Source of the DNA: Meconema thalassinum
Lineage: Eukaryota > Arthropoda > Insecta > Orthoptera > Tettigoniidae
Direction: 5' to 3'
Length of the DNA stretch: 64,000 nucleotides
Assembly: GCA_946902985.2 (NCBI GenBank)
Contig: OX336393.1
Location: 137,048,533-137,112,532, forward strand
Part shown: positions 10,847 to 21,597 of the stretch, one piece after another
Layout: each line of letters opens with the position of its first letter
How positions within the stretch are numbered: position 1 is the stretch's first letter
Translations under genes and position numbers: made by a program
Notes under the pieces: generated by a model
Database searches by the model: none
Told to the model about the DNA's origin: nothing
What the model saw: only the letters and a program-made list of their open reading frames with translations

Positions 10847-10999
10847 TTTTTTCGCCCTGTACTTTCATTTTTTGCAAAAATCGAAAGTAGGCTAATAAAA
10901 TAGGAAGTGCAACGATATGTTTCAAGTAGATCTACTTTGTTCAGCTTCTTTGAACTTGGTTATTAAATAGAAAATTATAGTTTTTTTTATAGTTTTAAG

Positions 11000-11810
11000 T
11001 CCATAATATGTTATTTCAGTAGTATATATCCCTCCTGCGGTTTTTTTTTTTGCATATGGCTTTTATGCCGGGAGTGTCCGAGGACATGTTCGGCTCGCCA
11101 GTTTTGTAGCTGCTTCGAGACGGACACCCAATGGGTGAGCTACAAGTACCGTTGGGGAGGAAAGTTGGAAGGGAAGGTCGAGGAGTTGGAAGGTAGCGGC
11201 TGTGGCCTATAGTTAGGGACCAACCCCTGCATTTGCCTAGAAGGAAGATGGGAAACCACAGAAGACCATCTTCAAGGTTGCCGGCGGGGGGATTCGAACC
11301 TCCTCGCCTCCCGGATGTGAGCGACTGCCAGCAGTCATGCCGTAACGACCACGGCTAATTCACCCGGTCCCTCCTGCGGCGCTCACAAGCGACCGATCGT
11401 GACAAATGAGCGTTCAAATGAAGAGAAAAGGCATTAGCAGTGACGAATTGCACTCTAATTTAATAAATATCTATAATTTCTTTAAGAAATTACTTTTTTA
11501 AAAAATGTACTAAGTATTCGATTTGCAGACACTGTTGCTGTTGGAAAATATGCTCCATAATTGCTGTCCACTTCACGTTTTGGCCGCTGTGATGCCCATT
11601 TCATATCATTTTAACATTTTCCTTTATCATGGATATCGAAAACAGTAAATCAAAGGAATGAGTACTCAAATCGTATAATTTCATAATTATCGAATAACCG
11701 GTGAGTGTTATGATGATCCAATTTTCAGTGATATCCTTCTTTAGTTAGGGAACGTAGAACATGGAACTCTAACTGAAATGTAAATACAGTAGTGTTCTAT
11801 AATCATCTGG
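11000..11810 (+). mobile_element. non-autonomous Helitron E1, 3'-truncated
   Basis: The 5' end TCCATAATATGTTATTTCAG matches the starts of E2 (20741) and E3 (21330). The body follows E2 closely to about 11810, where it diverges before the 3' hairpin/CTAG. It is split by SINE-B at 11041-11367. No ORF. Confidence 0.7.
11041..11367 (-). mobile_element. SINE-B with a 12-bp TSD
   Basis: The same family as 508-842. The TSD tccctcctgcgg lies at 11029-11040 and 11368-11379. The uninterrupted Helitron E2 at about 20770 preserves the empty site. The T-run at 11041-11051 is the A-tail of the minus-strand SINE. Confidence 0.92.
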
Positions 11811-12271
11811 TAATTCCATATTTCAACAAAAATAACTTAATATAAATATCTCATTTATTATTGGTACATATAAATCCGTTCACTGGTGATATGATTCTAC
11901 GCTGTTTCCTCTTTTTGCTATATAGACCACCCCGTCAGATTAATTGCCTGTAGTCGACGCTTGTTAGACGATTTTTTCATGACAAAAATGTAAATGTCCG
12001 TAATTTTTGTCAGGTTGAGTTGGTGAAGGTTTGCTCAGAACGTGGAGTTCGTGTGACGTCCTGATTTTAAAACGTTCTACATGATAGCCAAAGCTTTTCG
12101 AGCCAATATGAAGATCACACTCCCTAGCTGTTTTGTTGAAGTCAATTACGTCAGAGGCGTCTGTGTAGATCCCGCAAGTCACCGTGTCGAGCCCAGTGTA
12201 GTGAAAGAAAGAGAGAGAGAGCAGCTAGCCAACAAGGAAGGGTCCTTGCAGAGGCAACTCACAGCGTTCCA
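11811..12271. other. no recognised feature
   Basis: Single-copy-looking sequence with no supported gene. It ends at the TTAA target of the next element. Confidence 0.4.
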
Positions 12272-12275
12272 TTAA

Positions 12276-13310
12276 GCATCGTCCACACCGGCAGATTTGT
12301 TTCCAGAAACACAGTATGCAGTATGTTTCCCAAATGTTTCTCATTTGTATGCGGAATGTTTGCATACGTTTTGAAAACATTCTACATACAATCGGGAGAC
12401 TCAAGTGATGTTTGGAAACAGTCTGCATACAGTTTGCATACAATTGACATACAAATGACAAACAAATCTCGTGTTTTAAGATACAAGATACAATGTTTTC
12501 TGTTTTCCAACGAAATGGAAACCACGCATACAAGAAACAAGTATTTTGTCTCAAGTCTTCCTGTGTGGACGTGTTTTGAAACTGTAGACCGGATACAAAC
12601 CACAGACGCATCCAGCTAGCCACGTTTTTCCACATCATATTGTGTTGATTTAGTTTCAATTTCCCATCCTTCTTGATGGTGCACCATATAAGGTTTAATA
12701 ACAAGGGACTTTTTGTTGTTACGCTATACATTTCGTGTGTCTTTGACATTTATTAATTCATATCGGCTGATGAAGGGACCAAAACTAATTAGGCCTTGAA
12801 ACATGTCCCACCAATGACCACACAGTGATCTCATTATATTGCCACAAAATGTAGTTTAGTGGGGCTACCGGTGGGGTGTCAAATTTCACCCCCTGCCCAC
12901 AAAAAGAAAATAGCGGTGGTTATATGAAATATTAGTAGAATGAGTATTTTGGTTAATTATTCGACTAATACAAGAGGTACATTTAAACACAATCCCCCTC
13001 CCACCATGATCGTTTCACTTTGATCCCCCAATTTACACATTCGCAGACTTTATAAGAAATCACCCTGTGGTAAAGGTATGAATGTGGACTAGAGGTATAA
13101 TTCTGGTGTGGACGCAAAACAAGTAACATACTTGTATCGGATACAACGTTTCAATACAGTCGGCATACTGTATGCAGACTTGTATGGAGACTGTTTCCAG
13201 ACTTCAAAGTAGTATACATACAGTCTTCATACAGTTTTAAAACAGTTTGCATACAGTATGCAAACAATCTACATACCGTCTGCAAACAAATCTGCCGGTG
13301 TGGACTAGGC
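12276..13310. mobile_element. TTAA-flanked non-autonomous element (1035 bp)
   Basis: TTAA at 12272-12275 and 13311-13314 flanks 32-bp inverted repeats (12276-12307 and 13279-13310, three or four mismatches) that share GTCCACACCGGCAGATTTGT. Inside each end lie many GCATAC/GTATGC motifs, for instance at 12310-12450 and 13150-13290. The TTAA duplication fits piggyBac or Kolobok-type elements. A 174-aa minus-strand frame at 12749-12225 crosses the terminus and is not a believable gene. Confidence 0.8.
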
Positions 13311-13611
13311 TTAAGTGTAAGAAATTAGGAGTGGAGCTTACTAGGGAGGGCTGGTCGCTTAGACAAGGCAACATGTGGACGGCTGCCTTCCACTTCCACG
13401 CACTGATTCGTGGTACCACCTCTTTTCAATCGCTTTAAATAAAGGCTTGATGTTAATTTTAGCCGGTTTCTTTTTACCATCGTCGTATAGACTGTCCTTC
13501 CAAGGGTACGATTAATATTGTAGCTTTCAGTCTGTCAATACGAAATCTTACTGGAATAATGTGAAAAAACAACTCGTAATAAATTATTTACATGTGATTA
13601 AGATTTATATA

Positions 13612-14140
13612 GGCGGCTTCGGTGGCGTAGTCGGTAGCATGCTGAGCTTCTATGCCCAAGATTGCGGGTTCAAATCCGGCTGAAGTCGTCGGATTTTTAA
13701 GAGCGTTAAAAATCCCTCAGTATGCCTTCCTTCGGAGGTGAAGTAAAGCCGGCGGTCCCATGTCATAGATTTATGGCATGTTAAAGATCCTTCCACTAAT
13801 TAAACTTGTGTGAAGCTAAATTGTATAGGTTAAGAATGTAAACAACGCTCTTAGGTTCCTACGTTCGTTGTCAAGAGCCGACTGCGGTGGCGTCTGGTAG
13901 CTAAGTTCTGAACTAGTAGTCGTTGACGGAGGCGTTTGACGGCAAAAGCAGGAACTATTTGAAAAATTCAAAAAAGTCTGCAGTCCTTACTTGGATTAAA
14001 AAAACAGATAACACACACTAATACAGTCATCACAATTAACACCGGTCATCAGACAGATTCTACACACACCCAAAGTACACGGGGCTACCTGTCCGCGTTG
14101 TCGCAGCCGCTAAACTGACGTACCAACCAACCAAACAACC
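13612..14140 (+). mobile_element. SINE-A, full-length reference copy (529 bp)
   Basis: The tRNA-like head has an A-box-like tggcgtagtcggtagc and the B box GGGTTCAAATCC. The long body includes 'cttccttcggagg' and 'ccatgtcatagatttatggc'. The tail is ...ccaaccaaccaaacaacc. The 12-bp TSD aagatttatata lies at 13600-13611 and 14141-14152. It is transcribed by Pol III if active and moved by a partner LINE. Confidence 0.95.
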
Positions 14141-14166
14141 AAGATTTATATATATTGCTACGGACT

Positions 14167-14265
14167 AAAGAAGAGGAAGAAGACGAGGAAGAAGTTGAAA
14201 AAAAAGAAGTTGAGGAAGAAGAAGAAGAAGAAGAAGAAGTAGTAGAAGATGAAGTCATCGTCGTC
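14167..14265. repeat. GAA-rich simple repeat
   Basis: Purine-rich GAA/GAAGA tract. A second A/G-rich patch lies at 14380-14455. The serine-rich minus-strand frame here is an artefact of the repeat. Confidence 0.9.
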
Positions 14266-14799
14266 GTCAAGCGAGCATCATGAGATACAAATAGCTCTAC
14301 AAAACACTACCAAACCACTTAATAACACACATATCAAATAGTGCCTGTCCAAAATTTTGCCAAGTCACGGGCGTCGCAGCCATCAAGAAGATTAAGAATA
14401 AGAATAAGAAGAAATAGAAGACATAGAATAAGAAGAAAACAAGAAGATACAAATAGCTCTACCGACTGAAAGCTACAATACTAATTGTTAATAAGGCAAC
14501 ACTAAAAAATGGCTCAAAGCTGTCTTTCTTCCAAGATTATCCTCTGCCAACTATTGTAATCCGATTGGTGGTTAGACGCTACGAGAGTTCCCTTGTTAGC
14601 TGTAGGGTTCTAGGTCCCAAATCAAACACATGCGTACTGATTCGTATGCTTAAAATTATATATTTTCTTAAAGAACAAGATAAATACGTAGGGTAGATGG
14701 ATACTGTAGGTGATGAGATTTGAGGCAATAGTTGTAGTTGCAGTTGGCAGCTAGTTCTCCCCTAATTCTAAACAACGCTCTTCTCCACGACCAATTTGC

Positions 14800-15370
14800 T
14801 TTATTCTCACCCAATTCTCCCTCCTCCTGCTTTTCAATTTCCTCTTTCTTCTATTCTTTTCGGCCTCCCCTCTTCCTCCATCTATATTCCTACTCCACAT
14901 ACTTCTGTCCTCTTGCTGTTTCTCCTCCCCTACACCTCTTTCTTCACCCCCTTTCCTCCTATTTCTCCTCTTCCTTTTTCAAGTACCTTCTTCCCCTCTT
15001 TCTTCTCATTTTCGTCTCCTCTTTTCATCCTTACTCCTTCTTCTTTTCCTCTTATTTCTCTTGTCTTCCATTTCTCTCCCCTTTTCTTTCCATTCCTTCT
15101 CCTGCTTTCCTATTTTTCTTTCCTCTCTTATTTTCTTATTCATTTTCCCTATTCTCCTCTTTCTCCTACTCTTTCATCTCCCCCTCCTGTTTTCCTATTC
15201 ATGTTTCTCCTCTCTCCATTTCCACACTCATATTTCTTCCCCCTCCCTTCCAACTTCTCTTTCCCCTCTTCCTCTCTGTTGTCTCCACTATTTCCCTTTC
15301 CCCTCTTTCACCTTCTGTTTCTCATCTTTCTCTTTGCACTCATCCATTTCCTCTTCCTCTGGACGCTCTT
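14800..15370 (+). repeat. long polypyrimidine (C/T) tract
   Basis: About 570 bp in which the plus strand is overwhelmingly C and T with few purines. Stop codons need purines, so all three plus frames are open here. The Ser/Pro/Phe/Leu-rich frames at 14738-15445, 14796-15380 and 15061-15417 follow from composition and are not genes. Confidence 0.9.
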
Positions 15371-15779
15371 TGTGTGGTAAACAAATTACATATAACAGCT
15401 TCTGTACTTGTTCCTAAAACACTACTTGTACGTTGGGCAAACTAAACTTGCAGCTACTGTTCCAACCAGAATTTGAACCGAACAGGCAACTTTGGACAAC
15501 ATCTGCTCAGTTCATGGAAGTATTGACCTTGGCCGCCACTCCAGTCCACACTATAGATGCTCTCCACACGATGCATGGATAATCGACCTTGGCCTCGAGG
15601 TATTTCAACTGAATCTTGACACAGAAGACTGAGTGAGGGAATTCCCCGACTGGATTGACGCACATTTCTTCTTCCTCGAAGCATTAATTATTATTTATAA
15701 GTGAAGAGTCCACGGGAAGAAGGGGGAACGTCAAATAATGTAAAATGTTCTGGAATCAAGTTTTAAAGTTTCATTACTT
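15371..15779. other. no recognised feature
   Basis: Nothing supportable between the pyrimidine tract and SINE-H. Confidence 0.4.
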
Positions 15780-15796
15780 ATGTGTACTTTTACGTA

Positions 15797-16124
15797 TAAG
15801 CCTCCGTGGCTTAGGCGGCAGCACGCTGGCCTCTCACCGCTGGGTCCGTGGTTCAAATCCCGGTCACTCCATGTGAGATCTGTGCTGGACAAAACGGAGG
15901 CAGACAGGTTTTTCTCCGGGTACTCCGGTTTTCCCTGTCAAAATTTCATTCCAGCAACACTCTCCACTATCATTTAATTCCATCTGTCATTCATTTCATC
16001 ATTGCCTCAGAGGAGTGCGTCAGGCCTCGGCAGCCGGCACGGTTCATATCCTCACCGCTAGATGGGGGCTTCATTCATTCCATTCCTGACCCGGTCGGAG
16101 ACTGGAAGCAGGCTGTGGATTTTC
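15797..16124 (+). mobile_element. SINE-H, full length, 17-bp TSD
   Basis: The tRNA-like head (gtggcttaggcggcagc, B box GGTTCAAATCCC) is followed by a 250-bp body that also occurs truncated at 40032-40298 and 47700-47937. The flanks atgtgtacttttacgta at 15780-15796 and 16125-16141 are a perfect 17-bp TSD. Confidence 0.95.
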
Positions 16125-16141
16125 ATGTGTACTTTTACGTA

Positions 16142-16745
16142 CGCGTCAACTTGAAACGTCATTTTCTCACGACCCTCATTGTTCTTAGCCAGACACAATC
16201 GTTCCTTCAATACGTCACAAAGAGGTCTACCAGATCTCGCTGATATCTCGATTTTACATTTCGAGTGGCATCCCTTCTTCTTCCCGTGGACCCTTCAAGT
16301 GAAAACTCAAGAAAAAATAAAAATAAATAAATAGAGGCGTTGGAAGGGTTAAAGAAAATCGGCAGTAGTGTAGTGTGAAATAAACGCCTAACCGTCAGTC
16401 AGTTCAGAGTTTTAATTATGGGAGATTACACCCTACGAGTGAAAGAAGAGAATAGTCCGCGTCACCTTAAATAAGTTACTAACAATATGTGAAGTTTTGA
16501 AGCCATTCTTTCAGTGTTGCCTGTACAAACTATGCTTTTTAGTTGGTCGACACTCTTTTGCCCAATTTGATTAGGCAGAGCAACTATATAAAATTATCTA
16601 CTGTATAAACCTACGAGACGCTATGTTCCTTACGGCCAAATTCCTTAGCCTAACGGCCAAGTCAACTACTGTATCAATAGAACATGTATGACTGTACAAA
16701 GCCACTGTACTCGTGCATACTATTCCTGAAGGACCATCTCATGCT
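16142..16745. other. unassigned; partly shared with 42910-42990
   Basis: No gene seen. The stretch around 16500-16560 (...gaagccattctttcagtgttgcc...) resembles 42920-42990, so part of it belongs to an unnamed dispersed repeat. Confidence 0.4.
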
Positions 16746-16749
16746 GTAG

Positions 16750-16862
16750 TATTCTTAGCTGTCACCCCTGAAGCCCGGGTTTGATTATCGGCTTGCCAAG
16801 AAATTTAATTCTTATTTGAGGGTTAGAACGGGGTTCACTTAACCTTGCGAGGAAAGACTGTG
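16750..16862 (+). mobile_element. SINE-I fragment
   Basis: Matches the head-to-middle part of the SINE-I copy at 42415-42710 (gctgtcacc..., ggttagaacggggttcact, cttgcgagg). It is followed by a short CT microsatellite at 16894-16912. Confidence 0.55.
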
Positions 16863-16984
16863 CCATCGTAGAAATACTGTACTTTTACCGTGGTCTCTCT
16901 CTCTCTCTCTCTTGTTGAGTTTTGTAATGAAATTAAGGATATAATGTGGCCATACCTATTATTATTACAATTATATTTGACACT

Positions 16985-17640
16985 TCTTTAAATGAAACAT
17001 GCCGACTTATCACTGGCTGTTTGAGACCAACACCACGAGATAGAATCTACAGTACTGTTTGCCTGGAATCGCCCCACCAGATATTAGAAGAGAAGTTGCA
17101 GCCATGACTGAGAGAACTGAAGCAATTAGACTACCTCATGCGCACACCCATTGTACGGATATGAACCTGCCCATCGACGACTGAGGTCTAGGAGGAGTTT
17201 CCTGAATACAACAGAAGATCTATACGAATCTGCTAAGTATACAAGGTTAAGATTATGTAGATCTAGAAATACTCAACTTGATGGCTGGATGCTACCAATA
17301 TTGAACATCTCCCTTCAGCACTTGAGGAACACTGGTCCACGTGGAAGTCGTTGAACAGGCTTCGCACTAGTGTTGGTTGATCAACATTCAATATGATAAA
17401 GAGGGGTCTTCCAGACACATCCAGGCTTTGTGATTGTGGTGAAGTCCAAACCACAGTCCAGTTCATGAATTGCAGTAAGTGTCCTTTAAGTTGCACAATG
17501 GAGGACTTGATGCCTGCGACACCTAATGCCCGTGACTTGGCAAACTTTTGGACAGACACTACTTGATATGTGTGTTATTTTTTTTAAATGTAAAATGTAC
17601 GCCTATACTTCCAATACGAATAAATAAATGAATAAAATTA
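16985..17640 (+). pseudogene. non-LTR retrotransposon RT C-terminus, degenerate
   Basis: Broken frames read NETCRLITGCL early and LCDCGEVQTTVQFMN plus CTMEDLMPATPNARDLAKFW late. This is the cysteine-containing C-terminal tail seen in insect LINE polyproteins. Several frame changes and stops are needed, so it is dead. The 3' end is A/T-rich (aataaataaatgaataaaa). The clade is not assigned. Confidence 0.7.
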
Positions 17641-17830
17641 TTATTTATTTACTTTCAGCGTTTTTTCCCCATATTGGAAAGCGTTAAGCTCTTTGACTCA
17701 ATTCTTGACGTTCTTCTTATTTTGCCAGTATTGTTTCATTCTGTTGGAGAATGCCAATTTTCTTTCGTCAGACTGTAACTGATCAATATTTGTTAGATCA
17801 ATTACAAAATTTACCTGTCTGTTTATTTAA

Positions 17831-18008
17831 TTCCAAGGTTGCAGGTTCGTATCCTGGCGCAGTCAGCTGGCATTTGAGGGTGCGCAAATGCGAGGGAGCC
17901 GTGTCAGTAGATTTACTGGCACGTTAAAGATCCCCTTCGGGGCAAAATTCCGGCACCCCGACGTCTCTAAAAGCCAGAGTAGTTAAAAGGGACGTAAACC
18001 AATAACAT
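17831..18008 (+). mobile_element. SINE-G, 5'-truncated
   Basis: B box GGTTCGTATCCTGG, then 'gcatttgagggtgcgcaaatgcgaggga', 'ggcaccccgacgtctctaaa' and the tail 'aaaagggacgtaaaccaata' plus (ATT)n. Other copies lie at 30147-30702, 34150-34284 and 42714-42900. Confidence 0.85.
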
Positions 18009-18025
18009 TATTATTATTAGTAGTA

Positions 18026-18964
18026 GTTTATTTAATTGAATTGCATAGTACGATTATTCTACCACATTTAAAATTATTAGAATTGTATTGCCATGTAAAG
18101 AGTGGGGGATGAAGTAAGTTGTATGTCACATTCAGTTATAGTTAAGTTGTCGTCTTCTTTATTTCTCTCACGGCGATATACCTGGAACTTTTGAGCCTAT
18201 ATAGAGCATATCTGATGGATATACCTCAACCATGTGCTATTCCTAGCATATTTACATCGACGCATGCACGCTACGAGTTTCCCACGTGGTTGTGGATCAT
18301 ATACGAGAGCTGCTATGTAGGGCACGGATCGACCTTGCATCATGATTTTGCCTCCATGTCTCCGTTGCCATGTACAGTTTGTTATTTAGCTGTAAATTTA
18401 CTTTTGTATCTTATCTATGGTTCATCTGAGACTGATGTTGCTCTGTGGATACTGTAGAAGTACTTGATGTTGGATTATGAAGATATCTTCGCATAAAGCA
18501 GGATTGTTGTCGTCTAAAGGCTATCTGAATTTCTTTTTGAAAGGATTGCGCACAAGGAGCTAATTTGGAAATTGTCAGCTGCATTGAGGCATGACTTGGA
18601 ACTGGAAATATTGTACGCATGTAATGAGAACCAGGTTTGGACTACATGATTGCTCAGGCAATAAATACTAATACCATTCAATTCCAAAGAGGTATTTTGA
18701 CTTTCATAATACAAATTACTCATGCACACGACTTGCTAATTTTTTTTCTTTTATTTGTAACTTCCCTCACTCTGTGGTATTGCTGCCATATATCAGAATA
18801 TAATGTTACTTTCTTCCAGCATTCCTTTACTGTTTCACTTTCATTTATTAACAAATTAATTTCATACAGTATGTTTCAAAATTAAAGTATGATATCGATT
18901 TAATGCAGAATTGCCCCAACCCCCTTAGATTAAGAATCTCGTATTTTACTTCTTTCATTGATGA
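18026..18964. other. no recognised feature
   Basis: AT-rich. The longest frame (18191-18457, 88 aa) has no recognisable domain and I do not call it. Confidence 0.4.
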
Positions 18965-19645
18965 ATATAAAGAAATAAGAGCAAGTCACAAGACCATTGA
19001 GGTCTGTAAGGTGTAGGTTTTGCTTGCTCTGGTAGGACTTCCCAGTTGTTTACTTGGTTACGGAAGGAGTCTCTGTCTGATGTGTCGGTTATGTTAGCAG
19101 TTCGCATGTCGTTTTGTACTTCTTTCATCCATGGTGTTGTAATTTTGAGAGATGATATGTAATCTAGTATTTTTTTTGGTTAGTCGTGTATTCGGCAGTC
19201 TACTTAGGTGCCCGAAGAATTTCAATCGTCTTTTTCTGATGTCGACTTCGATGTTTGATATATTTTAGTCGTCTTGATTGTCTCAGTCGGTATCCGTCAG
19301 GAGTGGGTCTTGCTCCTAGTATTTTCCGAATGGTTTTTCTTTCTTCTTTCTTGATGTCTTCAAGTTCATATTTCTATTGAGTGTAAGTATTTCGCTTGCG
19401 TAGAGACTTGCCGGTTTGATGACAGTGTTGTAGTGTCGAAGTTTGGTTTTTCTTGGCCTGCATTTTTTGTTAAAGAGGTTTTGGATAAGTCGGAATGCTA
19501 TCCCGGTTTTCTGGAGACGGTTTTGTTGTGAGATTTTTTCGGCTCCAGTTGGTTCGATAAATTCTCCCAGATATTTGAAATGTGGGACTCTTTTGATCGT
19601 TCCGTATTTAATTTGCATGTTGCCTCCTTTGTGACTTAGCACTAT
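18965..19645 (-). pseudogene. non-LTR retrotransposon RT C-terminal fragment
   Basis: The minus frame 19642-19316 reads FKYLGEFIEPTGAEK, then KLRHYNTVIKPASLYASEIL, the region after the RT domain in a common insect LINE group. Downstream frames (stops and shifts) include DRDSFRNQVNNWEVLPEQ. It is 5'-truncated and degenerate. Related tails occur at 39790-40360, 51886-52200 and 52415-52580. Confidence 0.8.
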
Positions 19646-20004
19646 TATTATTATTATTTTAGAACGTGTAACCTATTATTATTATTTAGCTTAAAGAACT
19701 TTTATAAATTGCCAAATTAATTTTACTTGTGTTTCCTTACTTTTGTACCGTAGTACTGCAAATATTAATGTTTCCTTATTGATACAAAATGTGTTGTTAA
19801 GAGATGCTAACAGCTTGATACTGTTGCATAAATACCGTCCCGAGGTGTACAGTAGCCGTGCTCGTTAAATCGTGCACCACGACTGCGAGGGCAGCTTCAG
19901 TAAGTTCGGAGATCGCAGCGCTGACAGTGGCTATCTTGAGTGTTTTTCCCGGGTGTTTCCTCACTCCCTCCAGTACCTTACTTCAAGTCCTGGAGCACTA
20001 ACCC

Positions 20005-20130
20005 CATCCCTGTCCGTTGTACACACACTACCAAGTTATGACAGAAATACAGGTTATACACACATCCAACTACACGGAGTTGATGACCAAGATGTCCTAA
20101 GCCTCTAAACTGGATTAACAATAAAAACAA
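20005..20130 (+). mobile_element. SINE/LINE 3'-tail fragment
   Basis: Contains 'acaggttatacacacatcc...acacggagttgatgaccaagatgtcctaagcc', the same tail type as SINE-A and SINE-I. Upstream sequence at 19646-20004 is not recognised. Confidence 0.45.
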
Positions 20131-20740
20131 CTTACATAAATAACCGAAATGAGCCTCCAAGTGTTATTCAGAGTGTTTCTAAATTCTCATTGAGGGCATG
20201 TAGTGGGGGCCAAGGCGGTTAAGTTTAGCATAGGAACTTGTGTTCCCACAGTGAACCACTACAGCACACGTACAAATCTGCCGCACTTTCGGCGCCACTG
20301 ACTCGAGTATGTACGGCATTGAACAATCACCTGATGTCCCATATCCTCTACAGCAGTGGCGTCACTATGGGGATGTGGGGGGTGCGGACCGCACCGGGTG
20401 ACACCATCACAAGGGGTGACACCAAAATTAGGGCGGTTCGTAAAAATTTCATTTTTAAACAAATTTAGCACAGCAGAACAACGATTTTTTACCAGAAAAA
20501 AATTGTGAATTTATCATTTAGCTCATGTATGTATGTGGCTTACGTTTATTATTAGATTTCATCAAGTACATAAATGTGAGTATTTGGCACTTTATTCAAT
20601 TTTATATGAATGTTTCGTTTCAAAGAAAATATCACTGTCTATGATTCTATGTCCCTCCATGAAATTATTCATATTAAAGGACGTTGTTCAATAAATAAAA
20701 TATTTTCAAATATAATTTGTTTTATCAATTAAACCAAATA

Positions 20741-21329
20741 TCATCAAATATATTATTTCAGTAGTATTGATCCCTCCTGCGGCGCTCACAAGCGACCGAT
20801 CGTAACAAATGAGCATTCAAATGAAAGAGAACAGACATTAGCAGTGACGAATTGCACTCTAATTGCATAAATATCTATAATTTCTTTAAACAACGACTTT
20901 TAGAAAAATGTACGAAGTGTGCGATTTGCAGATACTGTTGCTGTAGGAAAATACGCTCCATACTTCCCGTCCACTTCACATTTTGGCCGCTGTGACGTCT
21001 GTTTCATGTCATTTTAACATTCTGAGGTCTTTCCTTTATCATTTTGCATGGATTTTAGAAACAGTAAATCAAAGGAATGAGTACTCAAATCGTATAATTT
21101 CATAAATATCGAATAACCGGTGAGTGTTATGATGATCCAATTTTCAGTGATTGCCTTCTTAAGTTAGGGAACGTAGAACTTGGAATTCTAACCGAAATGT
21201 AAATAGTGTTCTATAATCATTTGGTTGAAATAAAAACATAACAACCTTTCTCCTTAAGTGTCTCATTATAAACCTATTGGGGAAAGTGTGGTTTATGAAC
21301 GTGCGAGATTTCTCGCACGGGTCCGCTAG
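20741..21329 (+). mobile_element. non-autonomous Helitron E2, complete ends
   Basis: It starts TCATCAAATATATTATTTCA after an A and ends CTAG at 21326-21329 before a T, the A^T insertion rule of Helitrons. A perfect hairpin at 21300-21319 (cgtgcgaga / tctcgcacg, loop tt) lies 6 bp before CTAG. It has no inverted repeats, no TSD and no ORF. Relatives: 11000-11810, 21330-21502 and 38540-38761. Confidence 0.88.
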
Positions 21330-21502
21330 TCATATATATTATTTCAGTAGTATAGATCCCTCCTGCGGCGCTCACAAGCGACCGATCGTTAAAAATGAGC
21401 ATTCAAATGAAAGAGAATAGACATTACCAGTGACGCGTTGCACTCTAATTTCATAAATATCTATAATTTCTTTAAAAATGACTTTCAAAAAACTGTACGA
21501 AG
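21330..21502 (+). mobile_element. Helitron E3, 3'-truncated, head-to-tail after E2
   Basis: Begins TCATATATATTATTTCAG at the base right after E2's CTAG and follows E2 for about 170 bp before returning to hAT-element sequence. Direct tandem arrangement is a known Helitron outcome. Confidence 0.8.
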
Positions 21503-21597
21503 AGCAACAGGTGGGTGACACCATGAGTAACCGCACTGGGTAACACCAACCCTAGTGACGCCACTGACTCGACACCTACAGGTTTGTTGACATTCCA

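Larger units (their letters stand above)
6458..10894 (+). mobile_element. TAGCC-family element, copy 1 (293-bp repeat type)
   Basis: It starts TAGCCTACTTTC at 6458 and ends GAAAGTAGGCTA at 10894. ATA flanks both ends (6455-6457, 10895-10897), giving a 3-bp TSD. Order: 5' terminus, 5' unique part shared with 46870-46987, 293-bp tandem units, 'gaattgatagggg', a CA-rich microsatellite, then a terminal hairpin at about 10860-10890 (TACTTTC...GAAAGTA). It is interrupted by the 2637-bp element at 7195-9831. It has no coding capacity. The 293-bp copy at 44869-46987 is its inverted relative. Confidence 0.8.
20354..21566. mobile_element. hAT-like non-autonomous element with nested Helitrons
   Basis: The terminal inverted repeats CAGTGGCGTCACTA at 20354 and at 21566 (reverse strand) have the CAGTGGCG start typical of hAT elements. 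Internal 'gggtgacacc' repeats lie near both ends. An 8-bp TSD is not visible. Two Helitron copies (20741-21329, 21330-21502) sit inside and supply much of the length. No transposase frame. Confidence 0.65.

Noticed and set aside
12225..12749. 174-aa minus-strand frame
   Set aside because: It crosses the terminus and TTAA target of a transposon and has no recognisable domain.
13612..13690. tRNA gene call on the SINE head
   Set aside because: A and B boxes are present, but the sequence continues into a dispersed repeat with TSDs; it is a SINE promoter. The same holds for the other SINE heads.
14738..15445. Overlapping open frames of 235, 194 and 118 aa
   Set aside because: They lie in a C/T-only tract where stop codons cannot occur; composition is Ser/Phe/Leu/Pro only.
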